Part shown: positions 41,675-54,319 of the stretch, piece after piece
How the letters are laid out: each line of letters opens with the position of its first letter
Numbering within the stretch: position 1 is the stretch's first letter
Source: Ryuthela nishihirai
Taxonomy: Eukaryota; Arthropoda; Arachnida; Araneae; Heptathelidae
Assembly: GCA_038380435.1 (NCBI GenBank)
Contig: JAWZYU010000059.1
Coordinates: 496,001 to 560,000, forward strand
Reading direction: 5' to 3'
Length of the DNA: 64,000 nucleotides
Notes under the pieces: model-generated
Databases searched by the model: none
What the model saw: the letters and a program-made list of their open reading frames with translations, nothing else
What the model was told of the DNA's origin: nothing
Position numbers and translations under genes: made by a program

Positions 41675-42954
41675 GAAAGAGGAATTTTTGTCATTTGTGT
41701 GAAATCCACTTGAATTAAAGTAAATTGACTATAACTGAGAATAAGATTAAATTTAAATAATTGTTCCCAGTAAGTAATCTCACATCGATCTGCTTATTTG
41801 TTTTGTCTGTTGGTCTAGTTCTTGTACACCGAGATAGGCGAACAGCCTAGGCCTGGGATTGGTTGACCCCATCATTTTTATTATTATAAAAATTGCGGCA
41901 TCAGGCCCACTTTCCCCGAAATGCTGATCCTGATGAAACAGAGGGCTTTGTCATTATCCCCTCATTTTTTTACGTTCCTCCCTAAAGTACAGCCACCTCC
42001 AAAACACACAGGGGTGGTCACGACATAAATGTAAGGAGATGCAAAATTCGCTCTCCACAAGTCGCGAACAAACAAACATTTCCATTCCATTTTTGGTTAA
42101 GACTTTTGAATTAATCGTGCACAAACCAAGTCATACGTAATTGAAGGCCCGGATCTAGAAAAAAATAAACACCAAGACAGAGTTCAAGCTCCATATTTAC
42201 AGATAATATACATATCTATTTCTTCTATGGGCATCATCCAACCTACATTGGAGGAAATCATTCAGTTGATTCATTTGGGAAAAACGGAATATAATATCAA
42301 AATAGCAGCAAAATTCTCCATTTTCGAAGTCCGTATTAGAGAGATCAGATATATTTCTTGGTGGCTTTGTCTATGGAGATCATTCGTATATTATAAATTT
42401 CTCTACTCTCAAATTAATTACTATATCAATTAGTAGTTAAATTATCAATTACTCTTAGTGATTAAATAGACAGTTCTCCATTCCAATTCTCAATTAACAA
42501 CCATTTGCATATTAATCTGGGAAATTGGTATAAATCTATATAACGCATAATTGCACATCTTCGATCTTCGATGTTCTCATCGCATTTTTATTGAGATTAT
42601 GAATTTCACTTTTTATTACAAAGGATGGAAACAAAGTTTTGCAATAACTATGATCATACGAAAAGAAAAACATTTCCTTTATTGGAACGCGCAATAACTT
42701 CCTCCACCCATCCATCCCAAAAGAGCGTTTCAACAGAAATTGTCTTCCGATTGAAGATGTAAACGAAAATCTGTTTACCGCATAAAATGGAATATGTATA
42801 ATTAGAATGATCATAATTTGGAATGTCCATTTTACCAATTGAATCTCTGTCACTTTAAATTATTTCGTTCAAGAGAAACAAAATGTTCAAAATATTTAAT
42901 TTTATTCAGTGTTGATTTAGAGTTATGTGAGGTTTGGATCCTTGACATGATTGA
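41675..42954. other. AT-rich DNA, no gene seen
   Basis: Two frames of 68 and 105 residues (42227-42433 plus, 42536-42853 minus) have no recognisable motif and an amino-acid content expected of random AT-rich DNA. Confidence 0.5.
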
Positions 42955-43760
42955 TTTCCAATTACTTTAAAACTACGAATAGAAAGGGATAAAAATATCA
43001 AAATCCAGTTTAACTAATGTCGGTTTTAAAGTCCAGAGGAAATTGTCACATCTTTCTTCTAAATGGGTTCCGTTAATTTCTTAATGTTTTGTTCGGATAA
43101 AAGATGCTAAATATATTCGTGTTATTGAGTATCGGATTAGTGAGACTGACGATAGTGTTGTGGGGTTTAGTTTCTTGAAATATATTCCTTTGAATTCCAA
43201 TCGTTCCGTTTAGTAGGAACCGAAAGGTATAGAAGTATGAAATTCCGGAATAACAGAAGTCAGATTAGGGAGTAGAGTTGTAAATATCGCCCCTTTCCTC
43301 TAATGCATTCTGTTAATATCATATTGCTTTTTCGGATAAAAATGACTAAAGATATTCGTTTTATTGAGTATCGGATTAGTGAGAATGATAATAGTCTTAT
43401 GAGATCTACTTCCCTGGAGATTCTTTTGAATTCCAATTGTTTCATTTCGAAGGAACAGGAAGTGATAAAAATATGCAAGAGTGTTTAAGAAGCGTCGAAT
43501 AAGAGGGAATAGATTTAGCAAACATCGGCTGCTTTGATTTACTCTCTTGGTACTTTGCGTTCGTTTTTTTTTTGTTCAGTAAGAAAAAAAAATATTAGAA
43601 ATTTTGTTTTATTGAGGATCGGATTAAGGAGTATATTTGAAGTCTTATGCAAATTGCGTAGTACTCTTTTGGCTTCTAACTGCTTCATTTAGAAGAAACA
43701 AACTTTAAAAAATTCCGTTGTAGTGGAATATCGGAGTATAGAGAATAGATGTATACCTTT
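42955..43760 (+). repeat. Divergent tandem array, ~240 bp units
   Basis: Three units and a partial one. Matching anchor points are ccgttaatttcttaatgttt (43070), ctgttaatatcatattgctt (43309) and the eroded third near 43553. A second set is ttgaattccaatcgttccgt (43191), ttgaattccaattgtttcat (43427) and cttctaactgcttcatttag (43673). Each unit also carries ttattgagtatcggattagt. Divergence is high, so the array is old and not homogenised. Confidence 0.8.
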
Positions 43761-43923
43761 TATTGTAGGTCGGATTAGAAAGAACAGATACAATTATCGA
43801 TTACGTTGAGTTATAAATAATTTCGTTTTACGTAGTGCTGGATTTCAGAGACTTCCAAGAAGGATTGGTTTTGTTCACTAATCGAAAGTGTATATTAATT
43901 AGGTTTAGTAATTAAAAAAATAT

Positions 43924-44135
43924 CACCGTCCCGTGGCCGAGTGGTTAGAGCGCTTTGCTAGTGATCTAAGGGTCCTGGGTTCTAGCCCCGAGTAAGGCAT
44001 GGATGTTCGTTTTATGCTGAGGTCCTGCCATCCTGTAAGTCCTACTACTGTGGCATTATAAACTGACATTCTCCTGTCAGACCTCTGTGGCAAGCAACTG
44101 CTTGAGGGGGTATTTATTATTATTTTTTTAATTTA
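43924..44135 (+). mobile_element. SINE-B, near full length
   Basis: Head cgtggccgagtggttagagc, B box gggttctagcccc, body ggcatggatgttcg, cattataaactgaca, gtcagacctctgtggcaagc, and tail cttgagggggtatttattat. Close to the reference at 3166. Confidence 0.88.
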
Positions 44136-44990
44136 AAATTACTTCTAAATGTTTTTCTATTTCCACTGAATTGTCGTATTCACAGAATTGTCGTAGACTT
44201 CAAATTCTCATCTACCGAATTGTCCTTCTCACTTACTGTCCACAGGAATTGTCGTAGACGAAACTACCACTACGAAAACAAATAAATTTATTTTAAGTAA
44301 TAGCTTTCGTTTAATCCACTAATTATCATCCTGAACATGGGGAAATCTAGGTCCGTGGTTACCAGTGGAAGCCACGAAACAATTTAAAAAAAAAGCTATT
44401 GCGCTTATTTATACCGGTCCATTATTGAAACAGCGGCTCATAAAACAAATAATATACAAAATCTCGCTCAGTTCTTTCAATTATTGACCAAATATTTTTA
44501 TGTGAATAAGTAAATTGTTTTTCCAATTCAAAGTACTCATTAAAAATGCATATTTTGGTTTTTTAACCAAGATACTTGATTTGCTAAAAACATAGTTTTT
44601 TTATTCATTTTTATTACTCATTAGAACTGTTTTTTTTTCTGTTTCAGGTACAGAATATTGATTGCTGCTCTTTAAGAATAGAGTGATAATGAATCTTCGA
44701 TAAGTTTGGGTTGGACGGCTCTGCTTTAAAAAGGTTTACATCTGTATGAAATATTTCGTTTTCTGCGATAATCAATTTCGGCCTGCACGTTCTCGAAACG
44801 TGTCTTCAAGAACGTAAAGGAATTAAATAATTAAAAGGTAAAAATATTGTCTCATTCTGACAACCCTGTGAGCCACAATATTATTCACAACATGAATAAA
44901 TTATTTGGTTTCTATATAGTGAATTTCTAAATAGTGACTATCATAGACTTTCTGTTCAGATATCTCCTATCTGTACGACTATATTTTATA
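44136..44990. other. AT-rich DNA, no gene seen
   Basis: Contains attgtcgta repeats near 44170-44260 (gaattgtcgta, three times), otherwise without structure. Confidence 0.5.
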
Positions 44991-44998
44991 GTCTAATT

Positions 44999-45595
44999 TA
45001 GGGGTTCTCAATGTGGGGTACGGGATAAAGATTTTGGGTTACGCTGCGAGAGCTCAAAAGTCGCAAATATATGTTATATATGTCTGTGTGTTTTATTTCA
45101 TTCCCATTGTTATACTATAACAATAGTTTTATCTATCTATACAAGGGTTACGCCAGTTACATACACATTTCTAGGGGGTACGTGAAGCATAAAAGGTTGA
45201 GAACCACTGGTATATATTTTATTCTATTCCCATTGATATACTATAACTATTGTTTTATCCATCTATACAAGGGGTACGCCAGTTACATACACATTACCAG
45301 GGCGTACGTGAAGCATAAACGCTTGAGAACCACTGATATATATATATATATGTTTCATTTTATTCCCATTGTTATACTATAACTATAGTTTTATCTATCT
45401 ATACAAGGGTACGCCAGTTACATGCACGTTTCCAGGGGGTACGTAAAGCATAAAAGGTTGAGAACCACTGATATATATGTTTTTTATTCCCATTGTTATA
45501 CTATAACTATAGTTTTTTCTATCTATACAATGGGTACGCCAGTTACGTACACATTTCTAGGGGGTACGTGAAGCATAATAGGTTGAGAATCACTG
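44999..45595. mobile_element. hAT-type element with four tandem copies of its 3' half
   Basis: Left end taggggttctcaatgtgggg, right end ggttgagaatcactg, with 8 bp flanks gtctaatt (44991-44998) and gtctaaat (45596-45603). The right half (cccattgttatactataac, tttatctatctatacaaggg, gtacgccagttacatacaca, cgtgaagcataaaaggttga) is repeated four times. Units end at 45209, 45335, 45470 and 45595, a period of about 125-135 bp. Every unit keeps the terminal gagaaccactg. Confidence 0.88.
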
Positions 45596-45649
45596 GTCTA
45601 AATAATAGTGTATGTTACACAAACAAGAACAATTTTCCTTCCTTTTCAG

Positions 45650-45980
45650 CAGCACTGTTTGGCACTCAACGGTTTAAGTGGCCAGGTCATAAGGGCTGAA
45701 AGGAGGTTATAGAAATGGATTCGCTACGAAAAGCTGTTAGGAGACAGATGGAATCCTCTGGTCAAGGCCATTCAGTGTGTCCTTTAAAATGCAGGATAAG
45801 GTGTTTAGGCGCATCAAGACACGTCCTAATGTACCAACCGAGATGTCTATTTTTCCTTTCCAAGCTTAATGGCGTACTCTTTGTAAACTTTTGTAGGGTC
45901 TGTATATATTGGGTTGGGAGGATTGCAGGGATGAATTTCTATGCTCGCACAGTTTGACTAAAACTTGGATACTGCAGGGT
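45650..45980 (-). mobile_element. SINE-A, very decayed
   Basis: gtttaagtggccaggtcata, gctgttaggagacagatgga and tcaaggccattcagtgtgtc identify the 3' half. The head end is almost erased (gggttcgagcc near 45980). One of the oldest copies here. Confidence 0.7.
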
Positions 45981-46099
45981 TCGAGCCTTAAAATATAGTG
46001 CCGTCCTAGGATACTGATATTTAAAACAAAGATACCTGCAAATGTTGACGAGTTTGACATCATGCTTTAGAATAATCTGGTTATATTTATTCGCTGATG

Positions 46100-46484
46100 G
46101 GGCGGGGGTGGGTCAGTCGGTAGCGCGCCAGGCTCGTAATCTGTAGTTCCCAGGTTCGAGTCCCAGCTGGGTAAGCGTTGAGATTTATCTCCGCAAAATT
46201 CCCCGCCTTGCCCACGGTCAGTAGGGGACACCGATGGGCTTGGAAAGGCCGCCGTCCGTAGGATGGGACGTTAAGCCGTGGCTCCGTGTACGGGAGAGAC
46301 ATACCCTGTGCACGTTAAAGAACACGCTGGATGGCCTTGACGGGAGTCTACCATCTGTCTCCCAACAGCTGTTCCAGTGGGTCCCCTCCCCCAACCTTCT
46401 CTGAGCCTTCGGGGTCCATGTGACCTGGCCATTTAGCCCATGGTGTGCAAAAAAGTGCCGCTCAGAGGTAAAACAACCCAACCC
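46100..46484 (+). mobile_element. SINE-A, full length with target duplication
   Basis: Flanked by the 13 bp repeats ttattcgctgatg (46087-46099 and 46485-46497). Very close to the reference from gggcgggggtgggtcagtcg to gaggtaaaacaaccca. A young insertion. Confidence 0.95.
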
Positions 46485-46497
46485 TTATTCGCTGATG

Positions 46498-47473
46498 CAA
46501 TTTGCAATCAAAGATTTTGGCGAAATTGAATTTGTATGAGTAGCGGTGAATCAAACATCTCACTGTACGGGACTTTCATTTGTGATCCTTTCTTAGCATT
46601 GATACCTTACCTTCAAGCTATCTTTGCTTTGCCAGTTGAGATATAGGGAGTTGATAATGGAAAAAATTCTGTGTAAGATATATAAGCAAATTAGATCTTT
46701 TCAAATTTATTCTATTTCGATGTCTTTTATAAATAAATCGAAATGAATTTCACCGTGAATTCACTAAATCTTTAATCACAATATGTCCTCTCCACATTAA
46801 TAGTGATTTTCCTGTAAACATATTTTAAGCTAAATTTAATTTCGGCGTTAACTTTCATGTTATCGTGTAAAGATCATTTTTCACAGAGATGAGGGAATAT
46901 TATTGAGCACTTTCAGCGCGCAGAGTTCCACTTCAGTAGTGTGGTTTTCGATACATATGCAAATAGTGCAAACTGAAGTAGTTTGAACTCAACATATGTA
47001 GTATGGTTTAAAAGGTAGATGATATTTTGAAAAATAGGGATAATTTCATCAGTATATTAAAACAGCTAATTTCAGTTACTCAGAGCAGTGATAACTATAA
47101 GGAGTGGCGTGACAAAAAATTTAAAATGGGTAAGGTTCTCACTTACCAGGCGACGATGAGCTGTACAAAAGTAGGCGTGACACACTCAAATTTGCCCACG
47201 CTTGAAAATAATTAAGCTTCTTTTTTACAAACATATCTAAAATTTTGAGTAAAGGCGTATGGACTTCCAAATTCAACCTAGCAGATACTCACCTGCCTCA
47301 AAGTAAATTTATATTATGCTCTTATTATATTCTTTACGAGTTTTATACATAAATGACACTTTTTTAGTTAATTGTGTCATGCCCAACTCCGGTTGATCGG
47401 ACGTCAGGGAAAAACAATAAAAAAGGATGAAAGGGGGAAAATGGCATTGTGTAAACTATAGGGGCCGCACACG
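46498..47473. other. AT-rich DNA, no gene seen
   Basis: No motif-bearing frame. A 62-residue plus-strand frame near 47027 shows nothing recognisable. Confidence 0.5.
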
Positions 47474-48066
47474 GCATTCCGCAAAAACGTGGGCCTTTAA
47501 ATGCAATAACCTTTCTTCCAAAATGGATGCTTCTAGAGTCGAGAACCTTTTCATCTACCGTCTCTTGGGGTTTAACCAGAAAACACATATATGGGGCACA
47601 TCACAATACTAAGGTTTCCAGGTAAACACATGTATTTAATCTGACTTTTCTCAAACATTGCTATAGTGGGCAGTGATATGGACAGTGATGACCTCAGTGC
47701 TGAGGAACAAAATGTTTCCCACAATGTGGCTTAGTTATCTATGATCACTCAGTGTATGTTGTCATAGTTTTATGTTATCATAGTTGTGGTAGAAAAATTA
47801 TCGAATAAAAGGTGTTAAAAAAAATAAAAAAGCATTCCGCCGAAACGTGGGCCTTTAAATGCAATAACCTTTCTTCCAGAATGGATACTTCTAGAGTGGG
47901 GAACCTATTCATCTACCGTCTCTCGAGGTTTAACAAAATGGGACACATCTCAAATACTAAGATTTCCAGGCAAACACATGTATTTGATCTGAATTTTCTC
48001 AAACATTGCTAGAGTGGACAGTGATGACCTCAGTGGTGACGAACAAAGCGTTTCCCACATCAGCTT
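47474..48066 (+). repeat. Direct repeat pair, about 235 bp each
   Basis: Copy 1 (47474-47711) and copy 2 (47832-48066) share gcattccgc-aaacgtgggcc, tttaaatgcaataacctttc, atctaccgtctct, aacacatgtattt-atctga, ctcaaacattgct and cagtgatgacctcagtg. They differ by scattered changes and small indels. The 120 bp between them is unrelated AT-rich DNA. Confidence 0.9.
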
Positions 48067-48403
48067 AGTCCAGGTTTGGCAATGAACTGTCAATTTACTC
48101 GGGGAAAAATGGGGACCAAATTTGGCAAAATGCCTGTACCTCATTCTCCTCAGTACAAGAGCGGTGTAGAATCCTAATACGACCCCTGCTGTTCACACTC
48201 CAATCAATGAGGTAGCTTACACAGCCAGTTCCGTCGGTCAGGCTTGTCTCATCAATTGTTTCCGGAACGGCGAGTCAAATACGTGGCATACTTATCCCAA
48301 GAGGTAAGCTCTAGGTCCTAGGTCATTTGACTTTTGTCGGAATCTATTCGCGACTATGTACGAGCAAGGGAGATGGCTGCACGTTATCGTGTCTGCGGAA
48401 CGA

Positions 48404-48765
48404 AAAACGACTTTTTTGCAGACAATGGGCTAAATGGCCAGGTCACAAGGACCCCTAAAGTTCAGAGAAGGTTGGGGGAGGGGACCCATTGGATAGCTGT
48501 TGGGAAACTGATGGTAGTCTCCCATCAAGGCCATCCAGCGTGTTCTTTAACATGCATGCACGATGTGGCTCTCTCGCTCACGGGACAACTGCTTATCTTT
48601 GCATCCGACGGACCACGGTCTTTCCAAGCCCATCGGTGTCCCCTTCTAATCGTGAACAGGGCAGGAATTTTGCGGAGATAAATCTCAACGTTGACCCAGC
48701 TGGAAATCGACATGGGAACTGCAGAGTACGATCTATGCTAACTGCCTACTGAGCCACCCCATTCC
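48404..48765 (-). mobile_element. SINE-A, moderately decayed, 3'-end missing
   Basis: Starts at ttttttgcagacaatggg without the usual gttttacctctgagcggcac. Runs to a worn head (gcagagtacgatctatgcta...gagccacccc). It includes an internal duplication of atgc in acatgcatgcac. Confidence 0.82.
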
Positions 48766-48854
48766 CCCTAACAAAAATGGGAAGAAAAATGTGGTCTATG
48801 TTTGACAGAATGAATTCAGTAACCGAATTTATCTTTGGTACATTTTATTCATGT

Positions 48855-49420
48855 ATTCAGTTCTCCCTAAATTATTTCCACTTCCCTCCATGTTATATAA
48901 GTGGAAGCTAACTTCGAAGCTCTATAACTTATAAACTAAGCATTTTATGAGAAAAGGTAATAGGACTAAATTAGAGATATCAATCAATTCTATTTGAATC
49001 TCGATTTTCAATAAAATTTGTTTTTCACTTTTAGAGTTAAGGACTTTAAATATTTAATAGCAACAATGCAATTTGTCTTACGACAATTGAAAAATATCGA
49101 AAAATTATTGACATTAACGTTTCAAATATTCATCTGTTGTATTAAATGATTGAATACTTCTTATTCAATTATAATTAACTTCTGAGTTAATCGCTAAATG
49201 TTAGGCATTGCTATTGTTAAATATTTAAACATCCATAACTCTTTAAATACTAAGGGAATATTGTTGACAATCGAGGTTTATATAGATTTGATTGAGACTT
49301 TTAATTTACCTTAGGTCCCATTCTGTTACAAAACTCTTTCTTAGAAGTTATAGAGTTTCGAAGTTAGCTTCCACTGACATAACATGGAGGGAAATGGTCA
49401 TAATTCAGTGAGCATATATA
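48855..49420. mobile_element. Fold-back miniature transposon, ~560 bp
   Basis: Outer arms are ccctccatgttatataagtg...gaagctaacttcgaa (48884 on) and the complement ttcgaagttagcttccactg...acataacatggaggg (to 49393). The complementarity continues inward in weaker form (tcaatcaattctatttgaatctcg against gaggtttatatagatttgat) and outward over aattat. The whole element is therefore an imperfect palindrome centred near 49135. No coding. Superfamily unknown. Confidence 0.82.
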
Positions 49421-49715
49421 AGTTACATCTTAGAACAAACATGGGAAGATATAAATATATTTTAAATTTCCTTAACTTCAATATTTTACATTTTGATTTT
49501 TAATGATAATTTCTCATGGAAATGTTTATTTATTTAAGGGTAATAGGAGAGAAATAACCTAGAAGCACTTTGAGGCTTGTCCTTTTCCTCATACAATATA
49601 AAACATTTACATAAGAGTACACCCGCTCGTTCAGGACTCAAGGAAAACGTTTGTCACGAAATGCATCAATCTTTCCCCTACTTCGAAGAAAAAAATTCAA
49701 CATTCCCTATGTTTC

Positions 49716-50150
49716 TCTGCACGTCTTAAGCTTTCATTTCGCATGCGACTCTTACAGATTTTCCCCGTGAAATTTACGTGACCCGTTTTGAGCGGAAGAA
49801 AGAGGGACATAAATTTTGGTTCTCACGGCAGCCTGAACGCTACGAACGGTAGAGTAGAGGAATAGTTTACAGAATCCAACCCCCCAATCTTTTGTGGAGG
49901 GGAGAAAGAACGGATGGTAAATGATCCATAACGTTGACAATTCCCACGTCACAAGTTTGCATTTGACATATAGTGTGTATATATACGTTATTTGACAAAT
50001 AAATAATTTCTCTCAGTTCTCTAGTTCCGAAGATGCAACGGAATATATTTATATACGTTCCTCATTTGTCAGAAGAGAAGAAAACATGTGATGGAAAACT
50101 TTGTAGCTTATGCCACTTTACACATCATAAGCTTTCATTTAACACACAAG
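49716..50150 (+). repeat. R3 motif repeats (dispersed)
   Basis: Three diverged copies of a motif: cgtcttaagctttcatttcg (49718), cacgtcacaagtttgcattt (49947) and acacatcataagctttcatt (50121). Each is preceded by a gaagaaag/ggggagaaag-type purine stretch. The same family forms the array at 54320-54860 and a single copy near 62870. Function unknown. Confidence 0.6.
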
Positions 50151-50254
50151 TACTTATTTTGCGATTTCTTATCCAAGGATTAACCAATCTTTACACATTT
50201 AGCTCCTGTTTTGAGGGAAGAATGCACGAGAGATTTCCGCTTCAGTGTCGCAGC

Positions 50255-50325
50255 ACATCGTGCATTGGTTCGTGGTGACCCAGATGGGGCCGTGTTCGAG
50301 TCCCGGTGATGGAACTGTCGTTTGT
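50255..50325 (+). other. tRNA-derived remnant
   Basis: gtgttcgagtcccggtgatg is a well-kept B box. The upstream A box region (gtgcattggttcgtggtgac) is worn. Too incomplete to be a tRNA gene; probably an old SINE head. Confidence 0.45.
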
Positions 50326-50329
50326 TCTG

Positions 50330-52904
50330 TTATAACCTAAAGATAAGCATATTGTCTTGTGGGTCTGATCAAAAATTTTAAAGCAAAAAAAATATATTCA
50401 TAACATAATCACACTACCGAAGTCACAAACTATAATTTAATATATTACTCGTTACTCTGAATATAAGATATAATGGTACACTGGATTTCATATTTCCTTT
50501 TTCAGTGGAGGGAAGAAACAGGACGAAACGATTTATGTATAACCTGTGACACTCCCAGCATTATTAGAGTTCATTTGGTTAATAATTGGTTACGATGGGT
50601 CAATGGGTTGAAGAGATATGATGTAACAACAGTTTGTAGAACCGATAAATAAAGAAAGATCAACAATAATAAATTTAATAGATATCAACGAAAGTAAAAA
50701 TGTTATAAACTACCACTAAATTTATACAACAGAGAAATTGAAATAAATATCTTTCGTTCAATCAGAAGAGAAACTGTTATTTGTGAGTTACTGATATATT
50801 ACGGATATATCTCAATGATATCTCCAAGTATTAATGAAAATAGGATTTTTTGGCTAAATGCACAAATGGTCATCCTCCTGCATCAATTTTATGCATCCAC
50901 ACTGAAATGTACAATTATATCACCATTATAATTTCTTGTAGTATTCTCGGACTTATTTAGCCTTTAAAATGGCCATTTATCGAAGATTTCAACTTGTATG
51001 GTAATACAAGTTGAAGTTAAATAGTGCGTAATGTTTAAACGCACTAAAAGTAATTACGATAAAAATCATTTGTTAAAATTTCGTTTTTAAGCAAATCAAT
51101 ACATATGATCGAAAGAGGTTATCAGTGCCTTGAATCATCTTAGTGCCACCCAAACTTAGTGTTGCCAACTTTCCATTACAGCATAAAATGGATATTTTGT
51201 TTGGGGGGTTTTCAAACTCCCCACCTTTTTGCTTCTTTCTATCCAATATTTAGGGAAAGATATAAACAAATATTCAAAAATAAATTTACACATTTTATGA
51301 GACTAAATACAAACATCCATCCTCTTCCGAAATTTGAATCTCCATCAGCCATTGTTATTATGCATGGTCGTCTCGAGAACTGTTCGAGCTCATAATCGAT
51401 TAATAAAAACCTAAATAATGGGTGCTAATACACTATCGTATTCATTATACCAGCTTCTAAATAATGAAGAAAGACTTTTTCCACCTGGAGGTGCCCACTG
51501 AGAGTTAAAGGATGCATTTGTGTGAATTATTTGGATATTTAAAACAAAAAAAAATTTAAAACTTTATTTACAAAAAGTTAAATAATAAGAAATTTCGAAA
51601 AACATTTAAACTTTCTTCAAACACACTTCTTAAATTTATATTTATTTCCTCCTTTATGGGATTTTAGCAGGCCTTTGCAGACACTCACATCATTGTTCTG
51701 AATTTTCGTTAACCACCTTGTGTACTCTAGTAGCTTTTTCTAATAAAGCTGATACTTTTAATATCCATGCTGTTTGTTAATTGCAGTACTTGATTCAGGT
51801 TTATACAGTGGAATTTTTAACAGGTTGAGACTCATTTAAAACAAAGAATATGTATAAGCCCTTATAATTTGAACGCCAACTTCGTAACTGACTTCGCCGA
51901 ACGAGGTCTAATGATTTCGTTACCTTCGATGAATAGTTGTCACTGCAACGAATTTAAGAGGTCCAAGTACTGTTCATCCTAGGAGCAAGCAGGTTGTACC
52001 CCTTTATATTTCATTAGCATTCATATTGTTAGAAGTGACTTTATCGAATGAAATGTTGTAGCCATTGTGATAATAAACAGTGTTATATGCTTATATGTGG
52101 GCCATCTTTCTTAGAAACCATAACTTTATTTTTTCTACTATGCATCTCACCTGTCTAGATGTAATGTATAACAATATTTTCTTGGTTCCAAAATGTGCAT
52201 TAGTTAAATCCGAAGGCAGAAAAGCAGAAAACGTTCATCTGGTTGAAGTCATAACCTGCACACCACATATTTCAGTTGAAAGCACGGCGGTTGGCAACAC
52301 TAGTCCTACCCCAGTATTTTTAAGTGACACCGGCTGAATCCAGTTTGTTGTACACGGAAATTAGGCACGCCTGAGGAATGTTTGGCAATCAAATAGACAG
52401 AGGCACCATATGAGTGATTCATTATGGTGGAAAGAATTTTATGGTACATTTCTAGCGATAGATTATAATGGTCATGTAATAGGATATGGAAACAAGAGAT
52501 GTTATGTTGGGTGAAAGACACAACGCAAACAGGCAATCGTTATCTGGCTCTTAGTGGCAGATGGCATAAGGGAATTAACTGTCTCACGTCGGACTATGCA
52601 TATCTCAAAGGTCGTAGAAGACAGGTAATATATGACTAACCAAGATTTCTCTCTCCCACAAATTAATGAAGAAAAGGTTTCAATCAGCAGCTTTCCTAGT
52701 TTCTCAGCAACTGTAAACATAAACTGCTGTAAACAGAATACCATTTCATGTGTAAAATGATGTGATGAGTTTCATGATTTAACGCTTTCATTTTTATGTT
52801 AATTATCCCTTATACAGTAGCATAGCACATATTTATACAGCGAAACGAACTATGCAGGTCAGCAGCTGGTGCATTAGTCGTGCAATATATTTCCAGGTTC
52901 AAGT
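50330..52904. other. AT-rich DNA, no gene seen
   Basis: About 2.6 kb with only short motif-free frames. A sequence related to one arm of the 62547 hairpin (aaatggtcatcctcctgcat) occurs at about 50866. Nothing else recognised. Confidence 0.5.
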
Positions 52905-52918
52905 CCCAAGTGGACCTG

Positions 52919-53300
52919 GGGCGGAGATGGCTCAGTCGGTAGCGCGCCAGGCTCGTAATCTGTAGTTCCCAGGTTCGAGTCCCAGCTGGGTCAGCGTTGA
53001 GATTTATCTTCGCAAAATTCCCCGGCCTGCCCACGGTCAGTAGGGGACACCGATGGGCTTGGAAAGACCGCCGTCCGTCGGATGGGACGTTAAGCCGTGG
53101 CCCCGTGTGTGGGAGAGCCATACCATGTGCACGTTAAAGAACACGCTGGATGACCTTGACGGGAGACTACCATCTGTCTCCCAACAGCTGTTCCAGTGGG
53201 TTCCCTCCCCCAACCTTTTCTGTGTCTTCGGGGTCCTTGTGACCTGGCCACTTAGCCCATGGTGTGCAAAAAATTGCCGCTCAAAGGTGAAACAACCCAA
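52919..53300 (+). mobile_element. SINE-A, full length with target duplication
   Basis: Bounded by the 14 bp repeats cccaagtggacctg (52905-52918 and 53301-53314). Runs from ggcggagatggctcagtcgg to gaaacaacccaac with few changes. Confidence 0.95.
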
Positions 53301-53391
53301 CCCAAGTGGACCTGAACGGTTATTTTATCCACTAACCACGACTCTGTCCTTGGTGAGAAAAGGAATATCGATTGTCTTAAAAAGTTTGACC

Positions 53392-54180
53392 TATGCACTG
53401 AGATGCCATTTTATTAGTTACACCTACCAAGTAGCGTATTGCGCGTCCTTTAGCCTTCAGTACTGTTAAATTTCGTCGGGGCATGGAATTTACAAGATAC
53501 TGGATGCGTTATGAAGGAATGTTGTACCATATGGAAAGGACTGTGTTGCGCAGTTGCTGAATATTGGACTGCGGAAGAGTTTCGCTTGAAACAGCCCTTA
53601 CCTCCTCATCCCAAAAATGTTTGATAGGGTTTAGAAATCTGGGGACTGTTCAGGCCAATGAAGCAAGGGAAACTCGTCGTCATTCTTCTGGAAACATTCG
53701 AGGAAAATTATATAAAATTATAATATTCCCCACACCATCCGACAGCCGGCCTGTACTGTTGACACCAGACATGATGACTCCATATCCTCATGTTATTTGC
53801 GACAAATTCTGATCCTTCCATCAACAAAAGGAACCTTGTTTCGTCCGACCAGCCAACCTTCTTCCAGTCCTTAACAGTCCAGTGTTGATGATGGTCCTGC
53901 TCTCAATTGAGAGACGCTTTCATGTTCACGTTGACATCATCAGAACTTGACTTGGTCGGCGTCTGTTGTAGCTCGATCGCAATAAAGTTATATATGTGGT
54001 GCATTCAGAGATGACTTTCTGCACACTAATATTTAATTCTGCTGTGATTTGCCTGATTGTGGGCCGTCTATTCGCTTGCACGATTCTCGGGCGGTCACGT
54101 GACGTATTATATTGATGTTTAAATGAACCATTTATGTGACGAGCGCTGATGTACCTAATAAATTGCCATCTCAGTGTATA
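53392..54180 (-). mobile_element. Mariner/Tc1-type relic with internal deletion
   Basis: Left end atgcactgagatgccatttt and right end (reverse complement tacactgagatggcaattta) are imperfect inverted repeats. The minus strand gives WTVKDWKKVGWSDETRF (first catalytic aspartate, near 53830-53890) and NPIKHFWDE in broken frames near 53600-53640, in the right order. About 0.8 kb, shorter than a complete ~1.3 kb element, so the N-terminal coding part is partly deleted. Confidence 0.82.
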
Positions 54181-54319
54181 TATTATAGTTAATAAACTAA
54201 ATCAGAAGTGAAGAGGTCTGAATTAACCCGTTCTATAACAGAAAACCAGGGGGCGAATCAATTTTCACTTTCCCTTTATTTGGTGAGGATAATTAAATGG
54301 GGGATAGTTTTATTTTCCA

